Shown here piece after piece: positions 17,397 through 25,524 of a stretch of 46,191 nt of DNA. The stretch is taken from NCBI GenBank assembly GCA_021847795.1, contig JAJZPZ010000011.1:1-46191 (forward strand), written 5' to 3'. The notes beneath the pieces are model-generated. The model was not told the DNA's origin. It ran no database searches and worked only from the letters and a program-made list of their open reading frames with translations. This DNA is from Nitrospirota bacterium (GTDB lineage Bacteria > Nitrospirota > Thermodesulfovibrionia > Thermodesulfovibrionales > Dissulfurispiraceae). Each line of letters begins with the position of its first letter. The stretch's first letter is position 1. Position numbers and translations under genes: made by a program.

Positions 17397-17652
17397 GGTT
17401 ATTGCCGTTTCCTTTCTTTTTTGAAATAAAGGCCGAGAGCTTATTGATTGAATCGAAATTATCGGGGACCAGTTCCTCGTCTTCCACGAAAATGCCGTAT
17501 GTGCCCTCTACAAAGGAGACCAGTTCCAGGACCCCTGTCGAGTCTATGATCCCCTTTTCCAGGAAAGAGACATCATCGCTGAAATCATTGTCTTTCCTCC
17601 CGTAGAGAAAGTTTTCGGTTATAAAATTCCTGATCTCAAACTTTAGCCGCAT
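17371..17652 (-). CDS. Acyl carrier protein
   Basis: A 93-residue four-helix carrier protein. GIIDSTGVLELVSFVEGTYG contains the DS motif, with Ser38 as the expected 4'-phosphopantetheine site, followed by an acidic helix (VEDEELVPDNFDSINKL) typical of partner recognition. It overlaps the asparagine-synthase gene by 17 bases upstream and the acyl ligase by 26 bases downstream, the tightest coupling in the locus. It should carry acyl groups loaded by the ligase to one or more acyltransferases. It is not the fatty-acid-synthesis ACP, which normally sits with fabD/fabG genes and carries the GADSLD motif. Confidence 0.9.
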   Translation of the reverse strand: MRLKFEIRNFITENFLYGRKDNDFSDDVSFLEKGIIDSTGVLELVSFVEGTYGIFVEDEELVPDNFDSINKLSAFISKKKGNGNNHAQTYARQ

Positions 17653-19615
17653 AGCGCCCGTCCTCCATAGTTCGTTTTATCGCAATATTGTCGGTTGAAG
17701 TGAAATTATCTATAAAGATATCGTGCAGGAGCAGCGTGGAGATTATGCCGACAATGGCCATATTGTCTTTAAATCCGAGCACCTGGTTCCGGCTGCACTT
17801 TTTTGCGAGCAGGGAGACGACTTCCGGGTTGAAGTACCCGCTTTTTCTCAGGGAGCTTTCCGAGAGGATTTCCTGAACGTAATCGGGCGGGTTCTCGCAG
17901 AAAAAACTCTTTGAGTCCGGTGACATGTAGGGCTGTTTGGTCCTCTTTACAACGGAAGCGGGCAAAAGGTCCCTCATGCTCTCCTTCAGGATGTATTTTT
18001 CCGTGAGCGCCTTCATCCTCATTGCAGGGGGCAGCTTGCAGCAGAACTCCATGACCCTGTGATCGAGAAAGGGGTACCTGCCTTCCACGGAATGCGCCAT
18101 GGCAACCCTGTCCCCCTGGGAACTCAGGAGATAGCCCGAAAGAAGGGTCCTGATTTCGATATACTGCGCCCGCGACAGGCTGTCATACCTGCAGAAGTCC
18201 GCTGCAAGAAACGATGTCAGCTCATCTGTGCCCCGGTAACTGCGAAGGGCCTCCTTGAGGGCATCCGAGAAAAAAGGTTTGATCTTTGCCGTCGTGCTCC
18301 ACCTCGGCACATGCGACCGGTACATCGCCGGGTAGCCGTTTGTCCCGGCATTGAAGAATGCCTCTGCATAGGGGAGCGATTTTACCGGCGAGTTGTCAAG
18401 ATAGGGATAGAGCTTTTTGAGAATAAGGGGCCTGAAGCGGGAATCGGGGTATTTCGCGAGGAATTCCCGGATCTTCACTTCTTTGAAGATGTCATAGCCT
18501 GCAAGGACTTCATCGGCGCCCTCGCCGGTCAATACGACCTTATACCCGCTGTCACGCACCAGCTTTGAGAGCATATGGAGGGGGGCCGGGGCCGTCCTTA
18601 CCAAGGGTTTTTCCGTGTGGCGGATGACTTCCGGGAAAATCCTGCCGATGTCCGCATAAGAGCATCTGATCCCGCTGTGGTCCGTATCCAGGTGTTTGAC
18701 CATTTGCTCCTGGAAAGAGCTTTCGTCATACTTCGTGTCTTCAAAAGCTATGGAAAAGGTGCGCAGGGGCGTGCCCGTGAATTTCCTGATGAGCGCGGTT
18801 ATTATCGATGAGTCGAGCCCCCCGCTCAGGTAGGCGCCTACAGGAACATCGGCCCTGAGCTGCAGCCTCGTAGAGTCTATCAGGAGTTCCCTGAGTTCTT
18901 CAGCATATTCCGCTTCCTGTCTTGGGGCGGCATCCTGCAGGAAGTCCGGGTCCCAATATTTTTCTATGGCCAGTCTGCCCTTTGCCGCCGTCATGTAATG
19001 GCCTGCCGGAAGCTCGAAAACCCCCTGGAATGCCGTCCTAGGGGGCACGGTCATCCAGAAAGTGAATATCTGGTCCAGCCCGTAAATATCGATCTCCCGT
19101 CTCACCCTGCTGTCCGTGAACAGGGCTTTAATCTCCGAGGCGAAGAGCAGGGACCCGCCCGCCCGGGCATAGAACAGGGGCCTTATGCCGACCCTGTCGC
19201 GTGCGATGAAGAGCGTGTCCTGTTTCGCATCATGAATGGCCAAGGAGAACTGTCCGTTCAGGCGCCTGAGGCATTCAACGCCGTGGTCCTCGTAGAGGTG
19301 CACGATCACCTCCGTATCGGATTTCGTGTAGAAGGCATGCCCTTTCTTCTCAAGGCACTCTCTCAGTTCCTTATAGTTGAAGATCTCCCCGTTAAAGGTT
19401 ATCCATACGCTTTTATCCTCATTGTGGATCGGCTGCCGGCCGCCTTCGAGATCAATGATGCTCAGCCTGGCGTGGGCAAGGCCCGCGCTCTTGTCCCTGT
19501 AAAATCCGAACCCGTCAGGTCCCCGGTGGCGCAGGACGGAGATCATTTTTCCCAGGGATTCCATTGATATCTCCCTGTCGTTTTGAAGGTTATATATACC
19601 GGCTATTCCGCACAT
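17636..19615 (-). CDS. Asparagine-synthase-type amidotransferase, exosortase system-associated
   Basis: A 659-residue glutamine-dependent amidotransferase. The mature start MCGIAGIYNL puts the nucleophilic Cys at position 2. RHRGPDGFG and FNGEIFNYKELRE belong to the glutaminase domain; GAYLSGGLDSSIITALI is the PP-loop of the synthetase domain, followed by LTGEGADEVLAGYDIF. Homologs in XrtA EPS loci (amidotransferase 1 type) are thought to transfer ammonia to an EPS sugar or acyl carboxylate rather than make asparagine. The ATG at 19615 is required by the N-terminal cysteine; an in-frame upstream ATG lies in repeat sequence and is rejected. It is separated from the ATPase gene by 207 bases of palindromic repeat. 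Confidence 0.9.
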   Translation of the reverse strand: MCGIAGIYNLQNDREISMESLGKMISVLRHRGPDGFGFYRDKSAGLAHARLSIIDLEGGRQPIHNEDKSVWITFNGEIFNYKELRECLEKKGHAFYTKSDTEVIVHLYEDHGVECLRRLNGQFSLAIHDAKQDTLFIARDRVGIRPLFYARAGGSLLFASEIKALFTDSRVRREIDIYGLDQIFTFWMTVPPRTAFQGVFELPAGHYMTAAKGRLAIEKYWDPDFLQDAAPRQEAEYAEELRELLIDSTRLQLRADVPVGAYLSGGLDSSIITALIRKFTGTPLRTFSIAFEDTKYDESSFQEQMVKHLDTDHSGIRCSYADIGRIFPEVIRHTEKPLVRTAPAPLHMLSKLVRDSGYKVVLTGEGADEVLAGYDIFKEVKIREFLAKYPDSRFRPLILKKLYPYLDNSPVKSLPYAEAFFNAGTNGYPAMYRSHVPRWSTTAKIKPFFSDALKEALRSYRGTDELTSFLAADFCRYDSLSRAQYIEIRTLLSGYLLSSQGDRVAMAHSVEGRYPFLDHRVMEFCCKLPPAMRMKALTEKYILKESMRDLLPASVVKRTKQPYMSPDSKSFFCENPPDYVQEILSESSLRKSGYFNPEVVSLLAKKCSRNQVLGFKDNMAIVGIISTLLLHDIFIDNFTSTDNIAIKRTMEDGRYAAKV

Positions 19616-19629
19616 AATTGAACAAAAGC

Positions 19630-19800
19630 AAATTCTGAATCCTAAGCACGAAACTCTAAACACTAAATCCTAAACAAATTCCAATAACCAAAATTCAAAA
19701 TAGGTTTGAGCATTTGAATTTAGATATTGTTTAGAGTTTCGGATTTCGCATTTAGAATTTCTCCTTTTGTTTAGGATTTAGGTGTTAGGATTCAGAGCTT
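19630..19800. repeat. Palindromic intergenic repeat, copy 1 (TAAATCCTAAAC type)
   Basis: AT-rich sequence built of AATCCTAAGCACGAAACTC, CTAAATCCTAAAC and their complements around a centre near AAATTCAAAT. The same units form 31880-32042, and because the element is internally palindromic both strands match. It fills the gap between the AAA ATPase and asparagine-synthase genes. Its translated arms (FRVSCLGFRI-like peptides) create false ORF extensions. Function is unknown; it could form a long RNA hairpin within the operon. Confidence 0.8.
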
Positions 19801-19822
19801 GTCGCTTGCTTAGGATTTGTCT

Positions 19823-20989
19823 TTAATTGAATATCCTTTCCCATATGTTTCTTCGCTTTCTTGCAAGCGCTTTGCCTTCAGGCCGGTCCTGCCTTTCGAG
19901 GAGGGTGATTTTTTCTTTGAGCGCTTCCAGCTCCTTCATGACGTAGATGATCCGGTTGTCTGTCTGGTTGCCGCCCACCTCCGCTATTTTGGTTTTGAGT
20001 TCTGCGACCGTGTTTTCCGCAGCGGAGAGCCTTTCGAGTATCTCCTGCTTTTCTGCCGGTGGAATTGCTTCCTGATAGGGGATCCCCTCAAGCTTTTTCA
20101 GGCGGGCAAATATCTCTTTGAGCGTGCCCGGGCGGTTGCCTGAAGGGCCTTTGGCCGGGGCCTCATCCTGCCAGTAATTATTCTCAGTCTCGATTTGCCC
20201 GATGAGGTCTTTGACCAGATTAAGGGATATCTTTTTTGTTTTTTCGATAAAAGCGGAAAGCATGAGAAAGTCGCAAATGATATTGATGAGCCTTGGGGTG
20301 CCCCTGCTGAAGTTGTGAATGGCTTCGACTGCCCCGTCATCGAACTGAATGGCCTGCCGGTTCCCGGCAACTTCCAGCCTGTGGAATATATACTCTTCCG
20401 TCTCCTCTGCGGAGAGGGGCAGGATGTGGCAGCTTATATTGATGCGCTGCCGCAGCTGCCTGAGCTCCGCCAGGGCGAGGGTGTTCCTCAACTCCGGCTG
20501 GCCGACCAGTATTATCTGTATGAGCTTCGATTTGTCTGTTTCGAGATTCGAAAGGAGCCTTACTTCCTCCAGCATATCGGGAGAGAGGTTCTGGGCCTCA
20601 TCTATGATGATCATGGGCTTTCTCCCCCGTGCATACTCGTTTATGAGAAAGCTTGTGAGCTCTCCCAGCATCCGGGTTTTGTCTTTGCCCTTCACGTCAA
20701 GGCCGAAGTCCTCGTTCATCATAAGGATGAGCTGTTCCGAGGTCACCTTGGTATTGTCGATACGGGCAAGTTTTACATTCCCTCCCAATCCCCTCATGAG
20801 GTTCCTGATGAGGGTGGTCTTCCCGGCGCCTACCTCCCCGGTCACCAGGATGAACCCGGTATTGTTGTCGTTGATCCCGTAGTTGAGGTAGGTAATGGCC
20901 CTTTTATGGGCCTTGCTCATGAAGAGAAAATCAGGATCAGGCGTAAGCTGGAACGGCTTGCTTGTGAGCTCGAAGAATGAAGTATACAC
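19823..20989 (-). CDS. ExeA-like AAA ATPase, exosortase/EPS-associated
   Basis: A 388-residue P-loop ATPase of the ExeA/GspA-like group found beside Wzz and CpsD genes in exosortase EPS loci. MYTSFFELTSKPFQLTPDPD is the hallmark N-terminus. Walker A GEVGAGKT is at residues 51-58, Walker B MIIIDEAQNL is near 117-126, and sensor-like GQPELRN follows. After residue ~270 come a linker and a coiled coil (ERLSAAENTVAELKTKIAEV and the following heptads). It may energise polymer assembly or control chain length. It begins 75 bases after the kinase gene in the same direction. Confidence 0.88.
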   Translation of the reverse strand: MYTSFFELTSKPFQLTPDPDFLFMSKAHKRAITYLNYGINDNNTGFILVTGEVGAGKTTLIRNLMRGLGGNVKLARIDNTKVTSEQLILMMNEDFGLDVKGKDKTRMLGELTSFLINEYARGRKPMIIIDEAQNLSPDMLEEVRLLSNLETDKSKLIQIILVGQPELRNTLALAELRQLRQRINISCHILPLSAEETEEYIFHRLEVAGNRQAIQFDDGAVEAIHNFSRGTPRLINIICDFLMLSAFIEKTKKISLNLVKDLIGQIETENNYWQDEAPAKGPSGNRPGTLKEIFARLKKLEGIPYQEAIPPAEKQEILERLSAAENTVAELKTKIAEVGGNQTDNRIIYVMKELEALKEKITLLERQDRPEGKALARKRRNIWERIFN

Positions 20990-21064
20990 GGAAGCTCCTT
21001 AAACTCCAGGTCCAAAAGCGCAAAACGCAGAAACTTTTTCCCGGAGTTTTATTCCTGGAATTTG

Positions 21065-21967
21065 TTATTTGATGGTTGTGATCTGCGCGGTTGCCTGTTT
21101 AGGCTTTTGCCCGTACCGATATACTTTTACCGCCCCCTGCTGCCCGTACTCGTAATGGTAGGGATATATGGTGCTCGAGAGATACTGCGGCACTTTGTTG
21201 AAGATCACTCCCAGGATCGTGCGGTCCTTTAAAAGGGAGACCGCCTGTGATGCGGTTCTGGATGAAGTGCGGGCAGCCTGTATCAGGAGGATAATGCCGT
21301 CCATATAGCCGCTTAACGAGAGCGGGTCCGCTGTGACGAGCAGGGGGGATGAGTCGAAGATAACATACCTGTTTTTATACCTGAGCTTCATCTCGTGTAC
21401 GAGGCTCCTCATCCTTTCCGAAGAGAGGAGTTCCGACGGGTTAGCCGGGACATTGCCTCCCGGCAGGACAACGAGTTTCCCGATGCCGGTCTTGATGAGG
21501 ACATCGGGGAGTTTCACCCTGCCTTCCAGATAATCGCTGAGTCCGTATTGGGGCTCCATCCCGAGATACCTGTGTATTGAAGGGTTTCTCAGGTCGGCAT
21601 CTACGAGGAGTACGGTATAGTCGATTTCTTTTGCCAGGGTGATTGCGAGGTTCAATGCCGTTATCGACTTGCCTTCGCTCACGTCCGGACTTGTGACCAT
21701 AATCGTGTTCAGAAAACTCTTTGCAGTGCCTTTGATGATCCGCGCCCGGATTCTCTTGTACTGCTCCGCTGCAAGAGAATGGGGTTCCGTTATGCAGACG
21801 ACGTGTTTATCCACCCTTGCGGGGTCTATTGCGGTCTCCCCTGCTTCAAAACGGGGAAGGTCGGTCAGTTCCTCAACGGTCTCCTGCATGCCGCCGGCCG
21901 GAGCAGGCCCTTTCCCGGCCTCCCTTATTTTCAGCGCTTCCTCTAGTGCTGCCTCTCTTCTGCTCAT
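21065..21967 (-). CDS. CpsD/CapB-like tyrosine-protein kinase (EPS chain-length control)
   Basis: A bacterial tyrosine kinase (BY-kinase), 300 residues. The deviant Walker A TSPDVSEGKS is at about 92-101, Walker A' VLLVDADLR at 119-127 and Walker B-like YVIFDSSPLL near 203. A C-terminal tyrosine cluster (IYPYHYEYGQQ and VYRYGQ) is the expected autophosphorylation tail. It partners with the upstream Wzz-like membrane protein, whose C-terminal cytoplasmic end activates such kinases. It starts 14 bases after that gene. Phosphorylation cycling normally sets EPS chain length and export. Confidence 0.9.
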   Translation of the reverse strand: MSRREAALEEALKIREAGKGPAPAGGMQETVEELTDLPRFEAGETAIDPARVDKHVVCITEPHSLAAEQYKRIRARIIKGTAKSFLNTIMVTSPDVSEGKSITALNLAITLAKEIDYTVLLVDADLRNPSIHRYLGMEPQYGLSDYLEGRVKLPDVLIKTGIGKLVVLPGGNVPANPSELLSSERMRSLVHEMKLRYKNRYVIFDSSPLLVTADPLSLSGYMDGIILLIQAARTSSRTASQAVSLLKDRTILGVIFNKVPQYLSSTIYPYHYEYGQQGAVKVYRYGQKPKQATAQITTIK

Positions 21968-21981
21968 GATTGTTCCTCCGC

Positions 21982-23553
21982 CTAGAATTGGATGATGTTG
22001 ATCCCCATGAATTTATGGAGCATCTCTTTCGCCAGTATCAACCCTATAACAAGGAGGTATGCGCCGGCAAAGGTGAAAACCTTCTTGTCGAGCATTTTCC
22101 CCGCTGAATCGTCTTCCATGGTGAATATATCGGGGATCGAGGCCAGGACCGGGAGTTTGAGATCCGCTTCAATGGACTCCTCGTCTTTATACGAGCGGTC
22201 GAAATTCTCGAGCCCCAGGGCCGTACCGATACCTGATGCGATGCCGCACAGGATCCCCAGGAGTATGAAGGTGACCCTGTCGGGGCGGACCGGGGTGTTG
22301 GGGAGAATGGCGGAATCCACTACCCTGAAGCTGGCTGTCTTGTCGGTAAGTTCCAGGTTTTTAGAGACCTTTGCATTTTCGAGCTTTTGCAACAGGTCGT
22401 CATAGAGCCTCTGGTAAACGGTCCTGTCCCTCTGGAGTTTCGACCATTCCTCCTGCTCTTTCGGCATGCGCCCCAGCTCTCCCTGCGTTGCATTGCGCTG
22501 CCTTGAAAGTTCTGATGTCCTTGCCCTGAGCGACTCTATTTCCGCCTCTGTTTTTGACAGCTCCTCCTTGATCTGCTGGTATACCGGGTTCATGGCCGCG
22601 GTCTCCGAGCCTGCGCTGTTCTTTTGCGATGTCCTGGCCTGGGCGATCTGCTTTTTCAGTTCTTCTATCTCGACCTTTATCTTTATTATTTCAGGGTGTC
22701 TTTCAGTGTACCTGGTCATTAAGACCATGAGCTGGTTGTTCAGGGCGTCAAGCCTTGCCTGCGGCGAACCCTCCCTTGTTATAAATGCGACGGTAAGCTC
22801 TTTTTCACCTGAAAGCTGCTTCTTCAGGCTGTTCTTTTTCCTCAAAAGTTCCTTCAGCCTTATCTCTGTATCTATCCCCGCGGCCTTAAAGGACTCCAGC
22901 CTGCCGAGCAGCGTGGATTCGTTCTGCGGGACCATCTGCGGGTATTTTTCCCGGAATTCCCTGAGTTCTTTGTCTGATTCTTCGAGTTTGGCCCTGTATT
23001 CGGAAAGCTGGTTCTGGATGAAATCCACCGCCCCGTATGCGTCGCTCCTCCGGTAGCTGACGTTTTCCTCGATATACTCGCTTACAAGGGAATTGACCAT
23101 GTCCCTTACCATCCTGGGGTCGCTTCCTCTGTAAGAGATGGTGAACAGGTCGGTCTCGGTATCTCCCCGTGAACCTTTTACGGTCACCTTTATGTTTTTC
23201 CGCAAACCATCGATAAAGCCGTTATATTGCTCTGCTGTCCTGATCTTTGCGTCAAGGTTAAGTTTCTTGATGACCCTTTCGACGATATTCCTGCTTGTAA
23301 TGCTGTTCCTGAGGTTCCTCAGCCTGTCTTCCATACTGCCCTGCACCCCGACCCCTTGTATGAGCGGGTTGATGAGCGAACTCCGCTCGACAAACACCGT
23401 TGAGCTTGCCTCGTACGTTTTGGGCCAGAACAGGCTGCCCCAGGTAAACAGAGATACTACGGCAAGTGCTATTGAAAGGGCTGCATATCTTCTCCTCTGC
23501 AGTATTCCCCAGTAACGCCTGATGTCGAATTCCGGCAAACCACCTTCTGGCAT
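21982..23553 (-). CDS. Wzz/GumC-like polysaccharide chain-length determinant
   Basis: A 523-residue inner-membrane PCP-type protein. One membrane segment lies near the N-terminus (ALSIALAVVSLFTWGSLF, about 25-42), with a large periplasmic coiled-coil domain (ESDKELREFREKYPQ through the MPKEQEEWSKLQRDRTVYQRL block). A proline-containing segment and membrane span (VTFILLGILCGIASGIGTAL) lie near the C-terminus, then a final hydrophobic stretch. It lacks its own kinase domain, which is the next gene. It starts 9 bases after the export gene stop. The role is chain-length control and linking polymerisation to export. Confidence 0.9.
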   Translation of the reverse strand: MPEGGLPEFDIRRYWGILQRRRYAALSIALAVVSLFTWGSLFWPKTYEASSTVFVERSSLINPLIQGVGVQGSMEDRLRNLRNSITSRNIVERVIKKLNLDAKIRTAEQYNGFIDGLRKNIKVTVKGSRGDTETDLFTISYRGSDPRMVRDMVNSLVSEYIEENVSYRRSDAYGAVDFIQNQLSEYRAKLEESDKELREFREKYPQMVPQNESTLLGRLESFKAAGIDTEIRLKELLRKKNSLKKQLSGEKELTVAFITREGSPQARLDALNNQLMVLMTRYTERHPEIIKIKVEIEELKKQIAQARTSQKNSAGSETAAMNPVYQQIKEELSKTEAEIESLRARTSELSRQRNATQGELGRMPKEQEEWSKLQRDRTVYQRLYDDLLQKLENAKVSKNLELTDKTASFRVVDSAILPNTPVRPDRVTFILLGILCGIASGIGTALGLENFDRSYKDEESIEADLKLPVLASIPDIFTMEDDSAGKMLDKKVFTFAGAYLLVIGLILAKEMLHKFMGINIIQF

Positions 23554-23562
23554 GTTTTCCTC

Positions 23563-24378
23563 CTAAAAAATCCCGGTTTTAACTGAGACGAGGTCTCCCG
23601 GCCTGAGATGCAGGTTTTTGCTGTTGTCCTTGTTATTGATGACATCCTTCAACCTTACCTCTATATTCTTGGCCTCACTTCCTTCTTTCCTCACAACAAC
23701 GACATTGTTCTGGCTTGCAAACTCGGTAAAGCCCCCGGCGCTCAATACTGCATCGAGCGCGGTCATGCCCTCTGTGTAGGGGAGAATGCCCGGTGTTTTT
23801 ACAGCGCCTATGATCCTGATGCGCTGCTCGAAATTGTCGGGGATGAAGATGACGTCATTCCGCTGGAGTTGCATGTCCTGAGCGGCGTCCCCCTTTACCA
23901 GGAGCTTGAAAAAATCGACGTCGAGCCGTTTCCCGTCCCTCATGATATAGGCATCGTGGAGGTTGGCGTATTTAAAGGAGCCGAGCTGCGCAAGCAGCTG
24001 AACAAGGGTCGTCTCCCTCCTTAAAGAGATGGCCCCGGATGCTGCTATGCCGTCCCCGAGCACATAGATCTTGAAGCTGTTTATTGCCGTTACGAGCACA
24101 CTTACCGTCGGCGATTTAATGAACTTGGAAAGCTCCTTCTCCAGCACGGACTTGAGTTCCTGGGGAGTGAGACCTGCGGCTTTCAGATCGCCTATAAGGG
24201 GCACGGATATCATGCCGTCAGGCGCAACCGGTATATGGCTGCTCAGGTCCGGATTCCCCCAGACCGATATCTGGAGCATGTCCTCTTCACCTATAATATA
24301 GGCCTCGCCGGGCGATGCCCCGCATACGGCGCAAATGAACACAGCGGCTGCGAAGATTGAAAAGATATTACTCCTCAT
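23563..24378 (-). CDS. Wza-like polysaccharide export protein
   Basis: A 271-residue exported protein heading the EPS gene order. It has a signal peptide (FSIFAAAVFICAVCGASPGEA), then a Poly_export domain (YIIGEEDMLQISVWGNPDLS, VAPDGMISVPLIGDLKAAGL) and two SLBB segments (YVLGDGIAASGAISL and IRIIGAVKTPGILPYTEGMT). It ends in LRPGDLVSVKTGIF. Such proteins form the periplasmic and outer-membrane channel for EPS. A Cys near the cleavage region exists, but the lipobox is not canonical. ATG 24378 has GGAGGAGAA just upstream. A 1.1 kb upstream region precedes it with no gene, so the operon promoter probably lies there. Confidence 0.9.
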   Translation of the reverse strand: MRSNIFSIFAAAVFICAVCGASPGEAYIIGEEDMLQISVWGNPDLSSHIPVAPDGMISVPLIGDLKAAGLTPQELKSVLEKELSKFIKSPTVSVLVTAINSFKIYVLGDGIAASGAISLRRETTLVQLLAQLGSFKYANLHDAYIMRDGKRLDVDFFKLLVKGDAAQDMQLQRNDVIFIPDNFEQRIRIIGAVKTPGILPYTEGMTALDAVLSAGGFTEFASQNNVVVVRKEGSEAKNIEVRLKDVINNKDNSKNLHLRPGDLVSVKTGIF

Positions 24379-25130
24379 TTCTCCTCCTTGTTCTCCTGTG
24401 AAGAATTTTTTTGTACGGCATCGCCCCTTTCATGAAAGCGGAATGCCTTTTTGCGGTACAGGTCATGGGCGACCCCTGCGCGCAGGGGCAGTGCAGGGTG
24501 GCCGCTTCGGGCGGGGCGGCGTCCGGGATAAAAGGTCGCCGCACTGCAGGATAAGGTGTAGTGTTCAGGAGGAACAGCGTATCGCCACTCTTTCCGGCGT
24601 ATAGCTTCGCCCTTTCAGTTACAGTGCATATGACCAAAAGGTCTGTTGCATCTCAAACCGATCATTATTGGCCTATCAAGTGAGGTTTTAATTATCGACG
24701 TATTATCCCCGGGCCTTTTGTCCGCCCGGGAATGTACCTCAATTCTAAAAGCAATGATTATGCCAAGAGGGGGGCCGGCCCTTCGCCCTTTCCCGGGAGC
24801 CCGGGGAAAGGGGCGCTTGCCGGAGACCTGCAAAAAGGACAGTATTATCAAGCACGGAATGTCCGGCGGCGTACACAGCCTTAAAAGCTTACAGCCGGGC
24901 CCGGCCCCGGCAAAGCGGGGAGTTGTTCCCTTTGGATACACATTTGCAAAATGGCGGATTGAACCCGGAGGTGCTTGCAATGCAGGCGCGGACGGCAGCG
25001 GTTGGGGAAATGTATCTTTCGGCAACACTGAAAAGGCCCGGGTGTTTCCTTCGGATACAGTTAGGGCTTGTCTGCAAATAATACGATAACAACAAGTCCC
25101 TCTGTTGAGCATTTTTATATTCCCCTTAAC

Positions 25131-25429
25131 AAACTTATCATTACCCATATGGTAAGTTTTATTCAGAGAAAATAGAATATCTTACCAGTAAGTTACATTT
25201 TCCAAAGAAAGATTCCCGCAAAAAGATCGTCATCCCCGGGTGTCTTTATATTCCCCCCTAGTAAAGGGGGTGCAGGGGGTTGTTTCTTTGGGGCTCAAGG
25301 GGATTGTATCGTTCCAGTTGCATTTATAACAACCCCCTTAATCCCCCTTTTCTAAGGGGGAATTGCCGCAATACAACTATATCTTCCGCCCCTTCCATTC
25401 CCACTTGCGATGTGGGTAATGATAAGTTT
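25131..25429. repeat. MITE-like segment bounded by a 17-bp perfect inverted repeat
   Basis: AAACTTATCATTACCCA at 25131-25147 is exactly inverted at 25413-25429. Outside the arms, CTGTTG and T-rich blocks also correspond (25102-25130 versus 25430-25445). Inside lies a nested inverted pair of C-rich arms. The structure suggests a small non-autonomous element or a large cruciform upstream of the outer-membrane gene. Confidence 0.6.
25250..25362. repeat. Nested inverted pair of CCCCCTT/AAGGGGG hairpins
   Basis: TTCCCCCCTAGTAAAGGGGG followed by a G-rich stretch and TTGTT (25250-25284) faces AACAACCCCC and a CCCCCTTTTCTAAGGGGG hairpin (25328-25362). Each half is a hairpin, and together they can pair as one long stem. 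Similar arms occur at 6489. Confidence 0.6.
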
Positions 25430-25524
25430 ATAAAAGGGCAACAGGTAGTAAACGGGTACGGGATTTGCTTCCATGAACAGGAGTTTTGGTTGGAAAAAGC
25501 ATGCATTACAGTTAAGGAGGCAGG

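Larger units (their letters stand above)
24379..25524. other. Long divergent intergenic region with hairpins and inverted repeats
   Basis: About 1.15 kb separates the minus-strand EPS operon from the plus-strand outer-membrane gene. Open frames exist on both strands (for example 24615-25148 minus) but show no family motif, and their composition follows GC-rich palindromes. Hairpins are seen at about 24709-24732 (CCGGGCC...CCCGGG), 24785-24814 (CCCTTTCCCGGG facing CCGGGGAAAGGG) and 25011-25059 (TGTATC...AACAC facing GTGTT...GATACA). The right part holds the repeats listed separately. It probably contains both promoters and long leader RNAs; no promoter could be assigned with confidence. Confidence 0.6.

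Noticed and set aside
24560-24650. Possible c-di-GMP (GEMM-type) riboswitch in the EPS leader, from GCCGGAAAGAGTGGCG and GATACGC
   Set aside because: The GAAA tetraloop context and the conserved CGCAAAGC core do not line up; only a superficial similarity.
24615-25148. Minus-strand 177-residue open frame in the divergent intergenic region (and a plus-strand frame at 24646-25089)
   Set aside because: No family signature, GC-rich hairpins inside, and composition like non-coding sequence.
24379-25524. RpoN (-24/-12) promoters for the EPS genes
   Set aside because: GG-N10-GC spacing was looked for by eye and not found with correct flanking bases.
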